Assembly (NCBI GenBank): GCA_030144725.1 | Contig: JASKMD010000026.1 | Coordinates: forward strand, 14,547,630 to 14,611,629 | Origin: Haematococcus lacustris | Lineage: Eukaryota > Chlorophyta > Chlorophyceae > Chlamydomonadales > Haematococcaceae | DNA length: 64,000 nucleotides | Reading direction: 5' to 3' | Shown: positions 21,310-33,676 of the stretch, piece after piece | Position numbering within the stretch: the stretch's first letter is position 1 | Layout: each line of letters starts with the position of its first letter | Translations under genes and position numbers: made by a program | Notes under the pieces: generated by a model | Told to the model about the DNA's origin: nothing | What the model saw: the letters and a program-made list of their open reading frames with translations, nothing else | Database searches by the model: none

Positions 21310-24300
21310 ATGACGGTAAAGCACAGCGCTGTTAGCATACTGGTTTGTTTGGCTGCCATAACATGGCAAGTCGTGCCGATAGCAAGTGAGGGCTTGGTAC
21401 TGCACGTTGATGCGCACGCTTGGTGCGCACCTCTCCGTCATCTCCTCCATTGTGGTGGTTGCAGCATCGCTCCTTCCCGCCACCGAAGAAAGCAGTGGCG
21501 CCGTGTGGGAAGGTAGGGGAATGCTTCGCTGCCAGCTACAGGAGTTGCGCACATCACGTGCCGACCTTAACATGCCGAGCATCTTAAGTACATCCGGCCA
21601 GGGTGTTGGCCTGTGGGTAAACCTCCCTTCCCAGTAAAATCCTCATCCATCCAGGGCACCCATGACAGCTACAGGCCTCATCCCTCGTGGCATGATCCAG
21701 TCCTCATAACCACTGCGCTCTTTGTAGAAACTGATGATAACCAGCAATGCTACCTTCCGCCCTAGAGCCACCACCATCACCTCTATCAATCATAAAATTA
21801 ATGTCACCACCCAACCCACCCATGCCTCCAGACCCTCCAGGTGCCTAGCAGGGACTCACTTTTCAATACAGCTGGTTCCTGTCCTGGCTCCCAAACATAT
21901 GGATCACATTGGGTGGAGCCTAAAGACAAACATAGTGGAACACAGGGTTGATCTAGGCGTCATGACGGCTGCTGCAGCCCCCACAATGCCTCACAGCTTT
22001 CACAAGCCCGGCTACCATGTTCCAAAACTGTCACAGGCCAACATGGTCGGACAAGCACGTCCATGCCTTGCACAAAGTATACACATACCTGATGCACCGT
22101 TACATGTGATACTAAGTCATCCAATTGTGTCTAACGCATTCTTGGCCTGCATGTGTGCAGCCAACAAGGCATGTCAGGTGCTGGGTGCTATCTTTGTTGG
22201 TTGTGGAGCTTAACTGCCATGTCGCAGTATGACCAACAACAGCTACATGAGATACTGAGTAAAGTGTAATCGGTGTGCTGCCGGGCACTGCCTACTGCAT
22301 ACAGACGCCTGCACCTCTTACCTCTTGGCTGACCTTCCCGCCGCTGGAGTGACTGTCTTCAACATCTCACAGTCCACATGCAACAGAGCCAATGGCTGGA
22401 ACTGCCGAACAGCCCCCGACTTCCTGTACCTGCTGCCCAGCAGCGAGGAGGGCGACCGCAGCATCACCCTGGACACATGCGTGGAAGGAGTGGCTGCTTG
22501 GGACACCTTCCTGTACGTCATCCCAGTCCAGGACGGCACCTGTGGGCAGTGCAGCGTGGGTGGCTCAGCAGGGCTGCCGGCCAGCAGTTGGTGCACAGGC
22601 ATTGTGTACTTGCTGCTGCCCAGCCTTCAGCAGCGCATGTCTGCTTGTGTCCTGCATGACAAATGCTGCTTAACATTGATTCCATGTGCTGTTGCAATCC
22701 CAGCATTCATCGCAGCGACACAGCTGTGTGCTAGTGCTGCTGCTGATGTGTGCAAATCATCCACTGCCAGGCATATGCACCAGCTTTGAGAGGCCATTTT
22801 CGCAGTTAGACCTGCCACTAGGCTGTGAGATCAACTGAGGCAGTCAGTGGAGCTCACAGAGCCAGATCCAGGACTGCAGGTGCACCCCATGGCCATGCCC
22901 AGGCCAATGTCATCGCCTCTCTGGTACTGCTGGTCATCCTTACCTCTACCTGCTGACCTGGCGTGCAGGGCGTCATAGCCTTCAATGACGACAGCAGCAT
23001 CTGTGGCAACGGTCTCTCACGTGTGACCTTCACCGCCAGGGCAGGCCAGGCCTACTGGGTCCTTGTGGAGGGCTACTCTGCCTCAAATGTGGGTGCAGCA
23101 GTCCCTACGCTGCAGCAACCAACCAGTCCACACCCCACCGCCCAGATTGCGCCTGCCACCCTGTGAAGCTGTTGCTCTGTCAGCTGGGCTGCTGGGCCAG
23201 GCAGCCCGGCCTCCTTGTCGCCCACTGCAGCTGCCCCTGCCACTCTGTCACCTGAGCTTGAGCAGCCAGTGGTTGGTGACTGCTGGCCAGGGCACCGCAG
23301 GCCACAGGCAGCACGCTGGCAGGGGCAGTGCAGGGGTGCCAGCCTGCATGCTGCGCCACTGGCCATGTGGGCCACAGCTAGCCCAGCCAACCAGCCAGCG
23401 TGTCCAGGGGCAGCCACCACCTGCACCTTCCTGGCCCCTGCTGGACCTATGTTCCTAGCCAACGAGGTCAACCTGCACAGGGCAATGCACGCACCCTGAG
23501 GGCTGCCACCCTGGCTGTGCCTCATGCCTGGCTGCCCCTGCTGCCGACATGGTGCCTGCAGTGTGGTGCAGTGGCACTTACCGTCACCACCAACCAAATG
23601 TCACCGCCTCCCCCCTCCCCACGCCCCTCCCCGCCTCCCTCACCTCCACCTCCAGCTCCACCTCCTACTCCAGGTACCGTCAGGCTGACACATGCCCCTG
23701 TGCGCCCACATGCCTGGCCTGGCCTTGTGTGTAGGGGCCACTGCCCGCCACAGCTTGCCTCTCTGTCCACCTTGCCTGCCTGGCTGCTCAGGGACATGAT
23801 GTCTGGCTGGCCTGCTGCCGATGCTGCCTCACCCTCAATCTCGCTCAGTTGCGTGTCCTCCCAGCTGCCAGGCCCATGTCGTGTTTGGTGCCCTGCCTGG
23901 TGCTGCCTCTTGCACACAGACCCCTGCACCCCTTACCTCTTGGACAACCTCCCCGCCGCTGGAGTGACTGTCTTCAACATCTCACAGACCACATGCAACA
24001 GAGCCAATGGCTGGAACTGCCGACCAGTCCGCGACTTCCTGTACCTGCTGCCCAGCAGCGAGGAGGGCGACCGCAGCATCACCCTGGACACATGCGTGGA
24101 AGGAGTGGCTGCTTGGGACACCTTCCTGTACGTCATCCCAGTCCAGGACGGCACTTGTGGGCAGTGCAGAGTGAGTGGCATAGAAGGGCTGCCGGCCAGC
24201 AGGCGGTGCACAGGCACTGTGCGCTTGGTACTGCCCAGCCTTAAATAGCGCATGTCTGCTGGTATCCTGCATGACAGACGCTGCGCACCATTTGATTCCA

Positions 24301-27300
24301 TGTGCTGCTACAACCCCAGCATTCATTGCAGCGACACAGTTGTGTGCTATTACTGCTGCTGATGTGTGCAAATCATCCACTGCCTGGCATATGCACCAGC
24401 TGAGCGAGGCCATCTTCGCAGTCAGACCTGCCACTAGGCTGTGAGATCCGTTGATGCAGTCAGTGGAGCTCACAAAGCCAGGTCCATGACTGCAGGTGCA
24501 CTCCATGGACATGCCCAGGCCAATGTCATCGCCTTCCTGGTACTGCTGGTCATCCTTACCCCTGCCTGCTGACCTGGCGTGTAGGGCGCCATAGCCAGCG
24601 ATGACGAAAGCAGCATTTGTGGCAGCAGTCTCTCTCGTGTGACCTTCCCTGCTGTGATGGGCCAGGCGTACTGGGTCCTTGTGGAGGGCTACTTTGCCTC
24701 AAATGTGGGTGCAACAGTCCCTACGCTGCAGCAACCAACCAGTCCACACCCCACCGCCCAGATTGCGCCTGCCACCCTGTGAAGCTGTTGCTCTGTCAGC
24801 TGGGCTGCTGGGCCAGGCAGCCTGGCCTCCTTGTGGTCCACTGCAGCTGCCCCTGCCACTCTGTCACCAGACCTTGAGCAGCCAGTGGTGGGTGACTGCT
24901 GGCCAGGGCACCGCAGGCCACAGGCAGCACGCTGGCAGGGGCAGTGCAGGGGTGCCAGCCTGCATGCTGCGCCACTGGCCATGTGGGCCACAGCTAGCCC
25001 AGCCAACCAGCCAGCGTGTCCAGGGGCAGCCACCACCTGCACCTCCCTGGCCCCTGCTGGACCTGTGCTCCTAGCCAGGCGGGTCAACCTGCACAGGGCA
25101 ATGCACGCACCCTGAGGGCTGCCACCCTGGCTGTGCCTCATGCCTGGCTGCCCCTGCTGCCGACATGGTGCCTGCAGTGTGGTGCAGTGGCACTTACCGT
25201 CACCACTGGCCCTCCCCCCCCCCCCCCCATCTCCCTACCTACCTCCCTCCACGCCTGCCCCACCTTCACCTCCAGCTCCAGGTACCGTCAGGCTGACACA
25301 TGCCCCTGTGCGCCCACATGCCTGGCCTGGCCTTGTGTGTAGGGGGCCACTGCCCACCACAGCTTGCCTCTCTGTCAACCTTGCCTGCCTGGCTGCTCAA
25401 GGACACGATGCCTGGCTGGCCTGCTGCTGGCGCTGCCTCACCCTCAATCTCGCTCAGTTGCGTGTCCTCCCAGCTGCCAGGCCCATGTCGTGTTTGGTGC
25501 CCTGCCTGATGCTGCCTCTTGCACACAGACCCCTGCATCCCTTACCTCTTGGACAACCTCCCCGCCGCCGGAGTGACTGTCTTCAACATCTCACAGACCA
25601 CATGCGACCGCGACGCAGCCTATAACTGGGACTGCCAACCATCCCTCGACTTCCTGTACCTGCTGCCCAGCAGCGAGGAGGACAATCGCAGCATCACCCT
25701 GGACACATGCGTGGAAGGAGTGGCTGCCTGGAACACCGTCCTGTACGTCATCCCAGTCCAGGACGGCACCTGTGGGCAGTGCAGCGTGAGTTGCTTAGCA
25801 GGGCTGCCGCCCAGCAGGCCGTGCACAGGCACTGGGTGCTTGTTACTGCCCAGCCTTCAGCAGCGCATGTCTGCTTGTGTCCTGCATGACAGACGCTGCG
25901 CACCATTTGATTCCATGTGCTGCTACAACCCCAGCATTCGTTGCAGCGACACAGCTGTGTGCTAGTGCTGCTGCTGATGTATGCAAAACATCCACTGCCA
26001 GGCATATGCACCAGCTGGGCGAGGCCATTGTCGCAGTCAGACCTGCCACTAGGCTGTGAGATCCGTTGATGCAGTCAGTGGAGCTCACAGAACCAGATCC
26101 AGGACTGCAGGTGCACCCCATGGCCATGCCCAGGCCAATGTCATCGCCTTCCTGGTACTGCTGGTCATCCTCACCCCTGCCTGCTGACCTGGCGTGCAGG
26201 GCGTCATAGCCTTCAATGACGACGGCAGCACTTGTGGCGGCGGTCGCTCTCGTGTGACCTTCAATGCTGCGGCGGGCCAGGCCTACTGGGTCCTGGTGGA
26301 TGGCTCCTATGATGTGGGTGTAGCAGTCCTTGCGCTGCAGCAACCAACCAGTCCACACCCCACCAGCCAGACTGCACGTGCTGCACTGCCACCCTGTGAA
26401 GCTGTTGCTCTGTCAGCTGGGCTGCTGGGCCAGGCAGCCTGGCCTCCTTGTGGTCCACTGCAGCTGCCCCTGCCACTCTGTCACCAGACCTTGAGCAGCC
26501 AGTGGTGGGTGACTGCTGGCCAGGGCACCGCAGGCCACAGGCAGCACGCTGGCAGGGGCAGTGCAGGGGTGCCGGCCTGCATGCTGCGCCACTGGCCATG
26601 TGGGCCACAGCTAGCCCAGCCAACCAGCCAGCGTGTCCAGGGTCAGCCACCACCTGCACCTCCCTGGCCCCTGCTGGACCTGTGCTCCTAGCCAGGCGGG
26701 TCAACCTGCACAGGGCAATGCACGCACCCTGAGGGCTGCCACCCTGGCTGTGCCTCATGCCTGGCTGCCCCTGCTGCCGACATGGTGCCTGCAGTGTGGC
26801 AACCCGGCACTTACCGTCACCATGGGCCCAGTGGCACCCTTCCCACCATCCCCACCTTCACCTCCACCTCCAGGTACCGTCAGGCTGACACATGCCCCTG
26901 TGCGCCCACATGCCTGGCCTGGCCTTGTGTGCCAGGGCTACTGACCACCACAGCTTGCCTCTCTGTCAACCTTGCCTGCCTGGCTGCTCAAGGACACGAT
27001 GCCTGGCTGGCCTGCTGCTGGCGCTGCCTCACCCTCAATCTCGCTCAGTTGCGTGTCCTCCCAGCTGCCAGGCCCATGTCGTGTTTGGTGCCCTGCCTGG
27101 CGCTGCCTCTTGCACACAGACCCCTGCACCCCTTACCTCTTGAACAACCTCCCCGCCGCCGGAGGGACTATATACAACAATGATTTTACCACATGCGGCA
27201 CAGCCAATGGCTGGAACTGCCGACCAGCCTCCGACTTCCTGTACCTGCTGCCCAGCAGCGAGGAGGGCGACCGCAGCATTACACTGGACACATTTGTGTA

Positions 27301-30300
27301 TGAGTATGACTTCTGGAACACCCTCCTGTACGTCATTCCAGTCCAGGACGGCACCTGTGGGCATTGCAGTGTGCGTGGCTTAGCAGGGCTGCCGGCCAGC
27401 AGTTGGTGCACAGGCATTGTGTGCTTGATGCTGCCCAGCCTTCAGCAGCGCATGTCTGGTTGTGTCCTGCATGACAAATGCTGCTTAACATTGATTCCAT
27501 ATGCTGTTGCAATCCCAACATTCATTGAAACGACACAGCAGTGTGCTAGTCTTGCTGCTGATGTATGCTAATCATCCACTGCCAGGAATATGCACCAGCT
27601 GAGCGAAGCCATTTTCGCAGTCAGACCTGCCACTAGGCTGTGAGATCCGTTGATGCAGTCAGTGGAGCTCACAAAGCCAGGTCCAGGACTGCAGGTGCAC
27701 CCCATGGCCATGCCCAGGTCAATGTCATCGCCTTTCTGGTACTGCTGGTCATCCTTACCCCTGCCTGCTGACCTGGCGTGTAGGGCGCCATAGCCAGCGA
27801 TGACGATAGCAGCTTTTGGAACAATGGTCTCTCCCGTTTGACCTTCACCGCCAAGGCGGGCCAGGCCTACTGGATCCTGGTGGAGGGCTACTCTGACTCA
27901 GATGTGGGTGCAACAGTCCCTACGCTGCAGCAACCAACCAGTCCACACCCCACCGCCCAGATTGCGCCTGCCACCCTGTGAAGCTGTTGCTCTGTCAGCT
28001 GGGCTGCTGGGCCAGGCAGCCTGGCCTCCTTGTGGTCCACTGCAGCTGCCCCTGCCACTCTGTCACCTGAGCTGTAGCAGCCAGTGGTTGGTGACTGCTA
28101 GCCAGGGCACCGCAGGCCACAGGCAGCACGCTGGCAGCGGCAGTGCAGGGGTGCCGGCCTGCATGCTGCGCCACTGGCCATGTGGCTCACAGCTAGCCCA
28201 GCCAACCAGCCAGCGTGTCCAGGGGCAGCCACCACCTGCACCTCCCTGGCCCCTGCTGGACCTGTGCTCCTAGCCAGGCGGGTCAACCTGCACAGGGCAT
28301 TGCGCACACCCTAAGGACTGGCACCCCTGCTGTGCCTCATGCCTGGCTGCCCCTGCTGCCGCCATGGTGCCTGCAGTGTGGCAACCCGGCACTCAACGTC
28401 ATCACTGGCCCAGTGGCACCACCTTCCCCGCCTACCCCACCCCCCCATCCACCTCCCTCCACAACTGTTCCAGGTATGCTGCACTCTCTCCAGCTGCAGG
28501 TACGTCATCTGTGCGCCCACATGCCTGGCCTGGCCTTGTGTGTAGGGGGCCACTGCCCGCCACAGCTTGCCTCTCTGTCAACCTTGCCTGCCTGGCTGCT
28601 CAAGGACACGATGCCTGGCTGGCCTGCTGCTGGCGCTGCCTCACCCTCAATCTCCCTTACTTCCATCTCCTCCCACCTGCCAGGCCCTCGTTGTTTTTGT
28701 TGCCCTGCCTCTTGCACACAGACGCCTGCAACCCTTACCTCTTGGACAACCTCCCCGCCGCCGGAGTGACTGTCTTCACCCTCTTACAGTCCACATGCAA
28801 CGAAGATAATAGATGGAACTGCAAAGCGGCCCCCGACTTCCTGTACCTGCTGCCCAGCAGCAAGGAGGGTGACCGCAGCATCACCCTGGACACATGCAGT
28901 GAGGAAATGGCTACCTGGGACAGCATCCTGTACGTCATCCCAACCAAGGACGGCACTTGTGGGCAGTGCAGCGTGAGTTGCTCAGCAGGGCTGCCGGCCA
29001 GCAGTTGGTGCACAGACACTGTACTTGCTGCTGCCCAGCCTTCAGCAGCGCATGTCTGCTTATGTCCTGCATGACAGACGCTGCGCACCATTTGATTCCA
29101 TGCGCTGCAACCCCAACATTCATTGAATCGACACAGCTGTGTGCTAGTGCTGCTGCTGATGTATGCAGTCAGACCTGCCACTAGGCTGTGTGATCCGTTG
29201 AGGCAGTCAGTGAAGGCACAGAGCCAGGTCCATGACTGCAGGTGCACTCCACTGACATGCCCAGGCCAATGTCATTGCCTTCCTGGTACTGCTGGTCATC
29301 CTCACCCCTGCCTGCTGACCTGGCGTGCAGGGCGTCATAGCCGCCAATGACGACGGCAGCATTTGTGGCGGCGGTCTCTCTCGTGTGACCTTCACCGCCA
29401 AGGCGGGCCAGGCCTACTGGGTCCTGGTGGAGGGCTACTCCTTCTTTGACACAAGAGCAGTAAGTTACAGGTGGAGTTGTAGGCGGAAGAGATATTGTAG
29501 CCGGTTGTTAAGGGGAGTTTGTGGTCACAGGTCACGCTCGCAACGCACATGTAACGGCCTAAGGCATCACCGTAGGCCGGGACATGCCACGCAGTCGCAA
29601 GAGCAACCACGGTCGACTAGGATATTACGCATATTTAACAATTTTACAAGATACCATACTCTCTCTTTTGATTCGCGTCCGCGAATCGTTTTTTTGGCCT
29701 CGCGAAATTGCGAACGAGTAAACAATGTGGTTTTTGACTGAATCGCGAAGTGGTCAAACAATTATATGACCTGCTTAATTATCGATGCGATGGACCGCTT
29801 TGTGTTAGTTTGTGTTAGGCTTGTAGTTAGCAAGTTAGCAGCCGGGGTGGCTGGCTGCAAGAAGTCAGTTGTAGGGGTGGTTGGCCAGTCTAGGGCAGCA
29901 GCCGGTGTGGCTGGCCGCACCAGGTCAGCAGCCGGGGTGGCTGGCCGCACCAAGTCAGCTGCTGGGGTCTTCGCGCTGCGGCATGGGTGACTGCAAGGGC
30001 ACGCAAGTTTGAGTGTTCAGAGGAGGATGCAGAGATATGCCGGCACTGCACAGGAGCACCATGACTTCATGGGGGAGGTTCAGTGCCCTATCTAGTGCAA
30101 AGTCAAGATTTGGTGACTTGGTGCACGGTGACACTACCCTTGCATACTGGCTTTGACTGGGTGACCGGGTAGCTTGACATGGTGACATGTGCAAGAAGTG
30201 CTAGAACCATGGAGGATTGCAAGGTATGGCAGCCTAGAATATTTATAAGCACACCCACATCCTCAGAACTGTGTGAAGAAATAAACAATCTTTTTTTGGG

Positions 30301-33300
30301 TCGGGAAAGAGTATTTAATTTTATTTTTCGGGGTCTCGCGAATTAAAAGAGATAGTACGGTATGATAACTTTAACTCGTTTCTACAAATCTCCCCCCTTG
30401 AAGTTGGACGTCCCAGGCGGACTGAAGGAGCCGGAAGTTTACAGACTTAGCCGGCACTTGGTCATATGGGAGCCATTGATCATGAAATTCAATGAAGCCG
30501 GGGTAACGGACACGTAAGGAAAGCTCTCCCCATTCCCCATTCCCATCTCCATTCCCATTTCCATTCCCCATCCCCATTCCCATTCCCGTAACTCACTTTT
30601 CGTAGTTTCCGTCCGTCTGTAGTTTCCGTCGTTGCTGCCTTTGCGCTCGGTGACATTGAGTGGAAGTCTCGGGTGATATATATGCTTTGCGCACTCCCTC
30701 GGTGGGTAAACTGAGCCTTCGGATTTCGAATAGGGACGCGTGAAATACTGGGTAACTTGCCATTTGAGGCGAGATTTCCAGCCTCGCAGCAATGCGGCCC
30801 ACATGTTCAATACCTCTGAATTGACCAAGCCACCTTGGCAATCGGTTTTGGTGTGGACCACCGCTGATGTTGTTAGTGTCCAACAATACTCGTCGACTTG
30901 ACATTAGCGGTTGGGTGGAGGGCTGAGTTGGGCCTCAAAAGCTACACGAGCTTGATTTAGCGCGGTGCGGATGACTTCGGCTTTGCGGTGGCCACGTGAA
31001 TATGTATAGTGAACGGTGCTTGCTTGTTTCAATATGTCTGAGGTAATCCCAGCCAAAGGAAGTTATGTGTCCCAATTCTTTAGATTGGGAGGCACACATC
31101 TTCTGAACAACCACTTAAGCATGCGGTCCATTTGTTCGACTCGACCATCGCTGTGCGGATGATACGGCTTATGTGTAGGGTGCGGTTTTTCTTAATCAGA
31201 TCTGAAATTAGTTGGATCGTCCTATTAGATCGTCTAATTAGACGTGACAACATACGGCTCCCACTAGGGTTCAACCCCCGGAGGACGCACACATGTAGTT
31301 AATATTTTACTCAGCTGCCTACACAAACTCATGCATGCCACACACGAGTTCTTCAAGACCATTGTGCTTTGCAAATGGGTGGAATGGTGGCTGAGGATTG
31401 GGAGGTGGAGCTCAAATTCAGCTCAATTTCAGGCTTCGCATACACTCAACTCACGAGAGGTGTTGCAGTCTAGGCATACAATGGGCTGGCATGCGGCATT
31501 GCAACAGGGCATGATGCACACAATGAGCTCAGCACAAGGCGTTACACGATGAGGGTTTATGCACGGGCACTTAGCAGCTAAGCAAAATTGGGAAGGGGTG
31601 GTATCTTACGACGTGATGACCTGAGCCACAAGCTCCAAGGGCTTGCACTTTTGCTCAGCCCGACCACTTTTGCTCCGCCCTACCAAAAGTGATGCGCTCG
31701 CAATCGTGATCAGTGCCCAGTGGTCGCACTAGCATGCCCTCGCCACCTTGGGTCAAAGCAAGGCTTCTTATAGCCTTTAGACCGGTCCAATATAATACAA
31801 CATACAGCTTTCAATACTCTAGTTATACACGGGTAACCCCACCTTACTTACGTGGCTGATGTACATGCTACCACGCCAGCGTTGGTGTAGCAGTCCCTGC
31901 GCTGACCAGGGGCAGCCACCACCTGCACCTCCCTGGCCCCTGCTGGACCTGTGTTCCTAGCCAGACGGGTCAACCTGCACAGGGCAATGCACGCACCCTG
32001 AGGGCTGGCACCCCTGCTGTGCCTCATGCCTGGCTGCCCCTGCTGCCGACATGATGCCTGCAGTGTGGCGAACTGGCACTCACCGTCACCACTGGCCCAG
32101 TGGCACCACCTCCTCCCCTTCAACCTACCTTCCCGCCTGCCCCACCTACCTACCCTCCTCCACCACCTCCAGGTACCTCTAGGCTGACACATGCCCCTGT
32201 GCGCCCACATGCCTGGCCTGGCCTTGTGTGTAGGGGCCACTGCCCGCCACAGCTTGCCTCTCTGTCCTCCTTGCCTGCCTGGCTGCTCAGGGACACGATG
32301 CCTGGCTGGCCTGCTGCTGGCGCTGCCTCACTCTCAATCTCCCTTACTTCCATCTCCTCCCACCTGCCAGGCCCATGTTGTGTTTGGTGCCCTGCCTGGT
32401 GCTGGCTCTTGCACACAGACGCCTGCACCCCTTACCTCTTGGCTGACCTCCCCACCGCTGGAGTGACCGTCTTCAACATCTCACAGAGCACATGTGGCAG
32501 AGCCAATGGCTGGAACTGCCGACCAGCCCCCGACTTCCTGTACCTGCTGCCCAGCAGCGAGGAGGGCGACCGCAGCATCACCCTGGACACATGCGTGGAT
32601 GGAGTGGCTGCCTGGGACACCATCTTGTACGTCATCCCAACCAAGGACGGCACTTGTGGGCAGTGCAGCGTGAGTTGCTCAGCAGGGCTGCCGGCCAGCA
32701 GTTGGTGCACAGGCATTGTGTGCTTGATGCTGCCCAGCCTTCAATAGCGCATGCCTGGTTGTGTCCTGCATGACAAATGCTGCTTAACATTGATTCCATG
32801 TGCTGTTGCAATCCCAACATTCATTGAAACGACACAGCAGTGTGCTAGTCTTGCTGCTGATGTATGCTAATCATCCACTGCCAGGCATATGCACCAGCTG
32901 AGCGAGGCCATTTTCGCAGTCAGACCTGCCACTAGGCTGTGAGATCAACTGAGGCAGTCAGTGGAGCTCACAGAGCCAGGTCCTGGACTGCAGGTGCACC
33001 CCATGGCCATGCCCAGGTCAATGTCATTGCCTTCCTGGTACTGCTGGTCATCCTCACCCCTGCCTGCTGACCTGGCGTGCAGGGCGTCATAGCCATCAAT
33101 GACAACAGGAGCATCTGTGGCAACGGTCTCTCACGTGTGACCTTCACCGCCAGGGCAGGCCAGGCCTACTGGGTCCTTGTGGAGGGCTACTCTGCCTCAA
33201 ATGTGGGTGCAGCAGTCCCTGCGCTGCAGCAACTAACCAGTCCACACCCCTCCAGCCAGACTGCACGTGCTGCACTGCCACCCTGTGAAGCTGCTGCACT

Positions 33301-33676
33301 ATCAGCTGGGCTGCTGGGCCAGGCAGCCTGGCCTCCTTGTGGCCCACTGCAGCTGCCCCTGCCACTCAGTCGCCTGAGCTTGAGCAGCTAGTGGTGGGTG
33401 ACTGCTAGCCAGGGCACCGCAGGCCACAGGCAGCACGCTGGCAGGGGCAGTGCAGGGGTGCCAGCCTGCATGCTGCGCCACTGGCCATGTGGGCCTCAGC
33501 TAGCCCAGCCAACCAGCCAGCGTGTCCAGGGTCAGCCACCACATGCACAGGGCGTTGTGCACACCCTGATGGCTGCCACCCCTGCTGTGCCTCATGCCTG
33601 GCTGCCCCTGCTGCCGACATGGTGCCTGCAGTGTGGCGAACTGGCACTCACCGTCACCACCAGCAAGCTGGTGTAG
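21310..33676 (+). CDS. Secreted protein with six tandem PPC-like domains and proline-rich linkers
   Basis: Exon 1 (21310-21385) encodes a signal peptide with a hydrophobic core (VSILVCLAAI) and ends in phase 1 at A|GTGAGG; an in-frame ATG at 21283 is an alternative start. Then come six repeats of three exons. Exon A (about 251 nt, phase 1 in, phase 0 out) reads from YLLDNLPAAGVTV to DGTCGQC. Exon B (about 120 nt) reads from GVIAFNDDSS to AYWVLVEGYS. Exon C starts CGAVALTVTT and, in units 1-5, continues into a Pro-rich linker and ends in phase 1. The pattern (awDTfLyV, NDD, SRVTFTA, AGQAYWVLVEGY, ALTVT) is that of the bacterial pre-peptidase C-terminal beta-sandwich. The predicted product is about 950 residues. 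The SPPPPSPRPSPPPSPPPP-type linker resembles volvocine cell-wall glycoproteins, so an extracellular-matrix role is inferred. The last exon lacks the linker and ends SKLV-stop. Introns are as similar between units as exons, so the duplications look recent. One linker exon carries a probable 1-nt indel. Confidence 0.85.
21386..22304 (+). other. Intron 1 of the PPC-cassette gene
   Basis: 919 bases between A|GTGAGG and GCATACAG|AC, joined in phase 1. It contains no repeated cassette material and no recognised element. Confidence 0.65.
22305..23673 (+). repeat. PPC cassette 1 (exons 22305-22555, 22969-23088, 23562-23673)
   Basis: Donors are GC|GTGGGT-like, AAT|GTGGGT and CCAG|GTACCG; acceptors are ACAG, GTGCAG and CTGCAG. 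The linker exon gives an 18-residue SPPPPSPRPSPPPSPPPP run followed by further Pro. The period to the next cassette is 1615 bases. Confidence 0.85.
23920..25281 (+). repeat. PPC cassette 2 (exons 23920-24170, 24585-24704, 25178-25281) with a C-homopolymer frame problem
   Basis: The first two exons have the same lengths as in cassette 1. The linker exon is 104 nt, whereas all complete linker exons are 1 mod 3. It contains 15 consecutive C at 25214-25228; one base fewer would restore the Pro-rich frame and the phase to cassette 3. Confidence 0.8.
25529..26873 (+). repeat. PPC cassette 3 (exons 25529-25785, 26200-26313, 26795-26873)
   Basis: Exon A is two codons longer than in other units and exon B two codons shorter. 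Frame and phases are intact. The linker is short (FPPSPPSPPPP). Confidence 0.85.
27120..28473 (+). repeat. PPC cassette 4 (exons 27120-27370, 27784-27903, 28377-28473)
   Basis: The most divergent exon A (FVYEYDFWNTLLYV replaces CVEGVAAWDTFLYV; donor GTGCGT). The two conserved Cys of other units are partly lost. The linker contains PPSPPTPPPHPPP. Confidence 0.85.
29460..31882 (-). mobile_element. Insertion containing degenerate Ty3/gypsy retrotransposon sequence
   Basis: About 2.4 kb with no counterpart in the other five cassettes, interrupting the intron after exon B5. Minus-strand pol remnants lie at 30690-31170. Bases 29650-29676 and 30338-30364 are inverted copies (ATACCATACTCTCTC type). 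Interspersed GGTGGCTGGCCGCACCA repeats occur at 29835-29965, and a TCTAAT/ATTAGA-rich block at 31187-31290. No clean long terminal repeats or target duplication could be found, so it is a composite or decayed insertion. Confidence 0.7.
30690..31170 (-). pseudogene. Ty3/gypsy integrase C-terminal remnant
   Basis: Reading down the minus strand, a first block has KPYHPHSDGRVEQMDRMLK and then NWDT followed by a stop and LPLAG, matching the end of a gypsy-type integrase core (YHPqtDGQtE...NWDe.LPl.EFa). After a frameshift a second block has PRWLGQFRGIEHVGRIA and YPVFHASLFEI, matching the downstream GPF/Y module (PRwiGPF.v...vG..aYrL...P..HpVFHvSlL). Stops and frameshifts show it is dead. It ends abruptly at 31170 next to the palindrome block. 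Confidence 0.75.
32419..33676 (+). repeat. PPC cassette 6, terminal (exons 32419-32669, 33083-33202, 33632-33676)
   Basis: Exon C is truncated after LTVTT and reads SKLV then TAG at 33674-33676. It is the only cassette without a linker, as expected for the C-terminal domain. Confidence 0.85.

Larger units (their letters stand above)
28722..32172 (+). repeat. PPC cassette 5 (exons 28722-28972, 29331-29459, 32064-32172), split by a transposon insertion
   Basis: Exon B normally ends at GAC/AAT|GTGGGT. Here the sequence after GAC is ACAAGAGCA|GTAAGT, so the insertion supplies a new strong donor and adds three codons (T-R-A). The original intron resumes near 31883 with GTTGGTGTAGCAGTCCC but lacks several hundred bases found in the other cassettes. 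Exon C5 is intact. Confidence 0.75.

Noticed and set aside
22318..28769. Many minus-strand and alternative-frame ORFs repeated every 1.6 kb
   Set aside because: They recur because the cassettes are tandem duplicates; none has splice support and they overlap the phase-consistent exons.
31255..31290. tRNA T-arm-like GGGTTCAA motif, also near 43462 and 16406
   Set aside because: No matching acceptor, D or anticodon stems can be drawn; the 16406 instance lies inside a coding exon.
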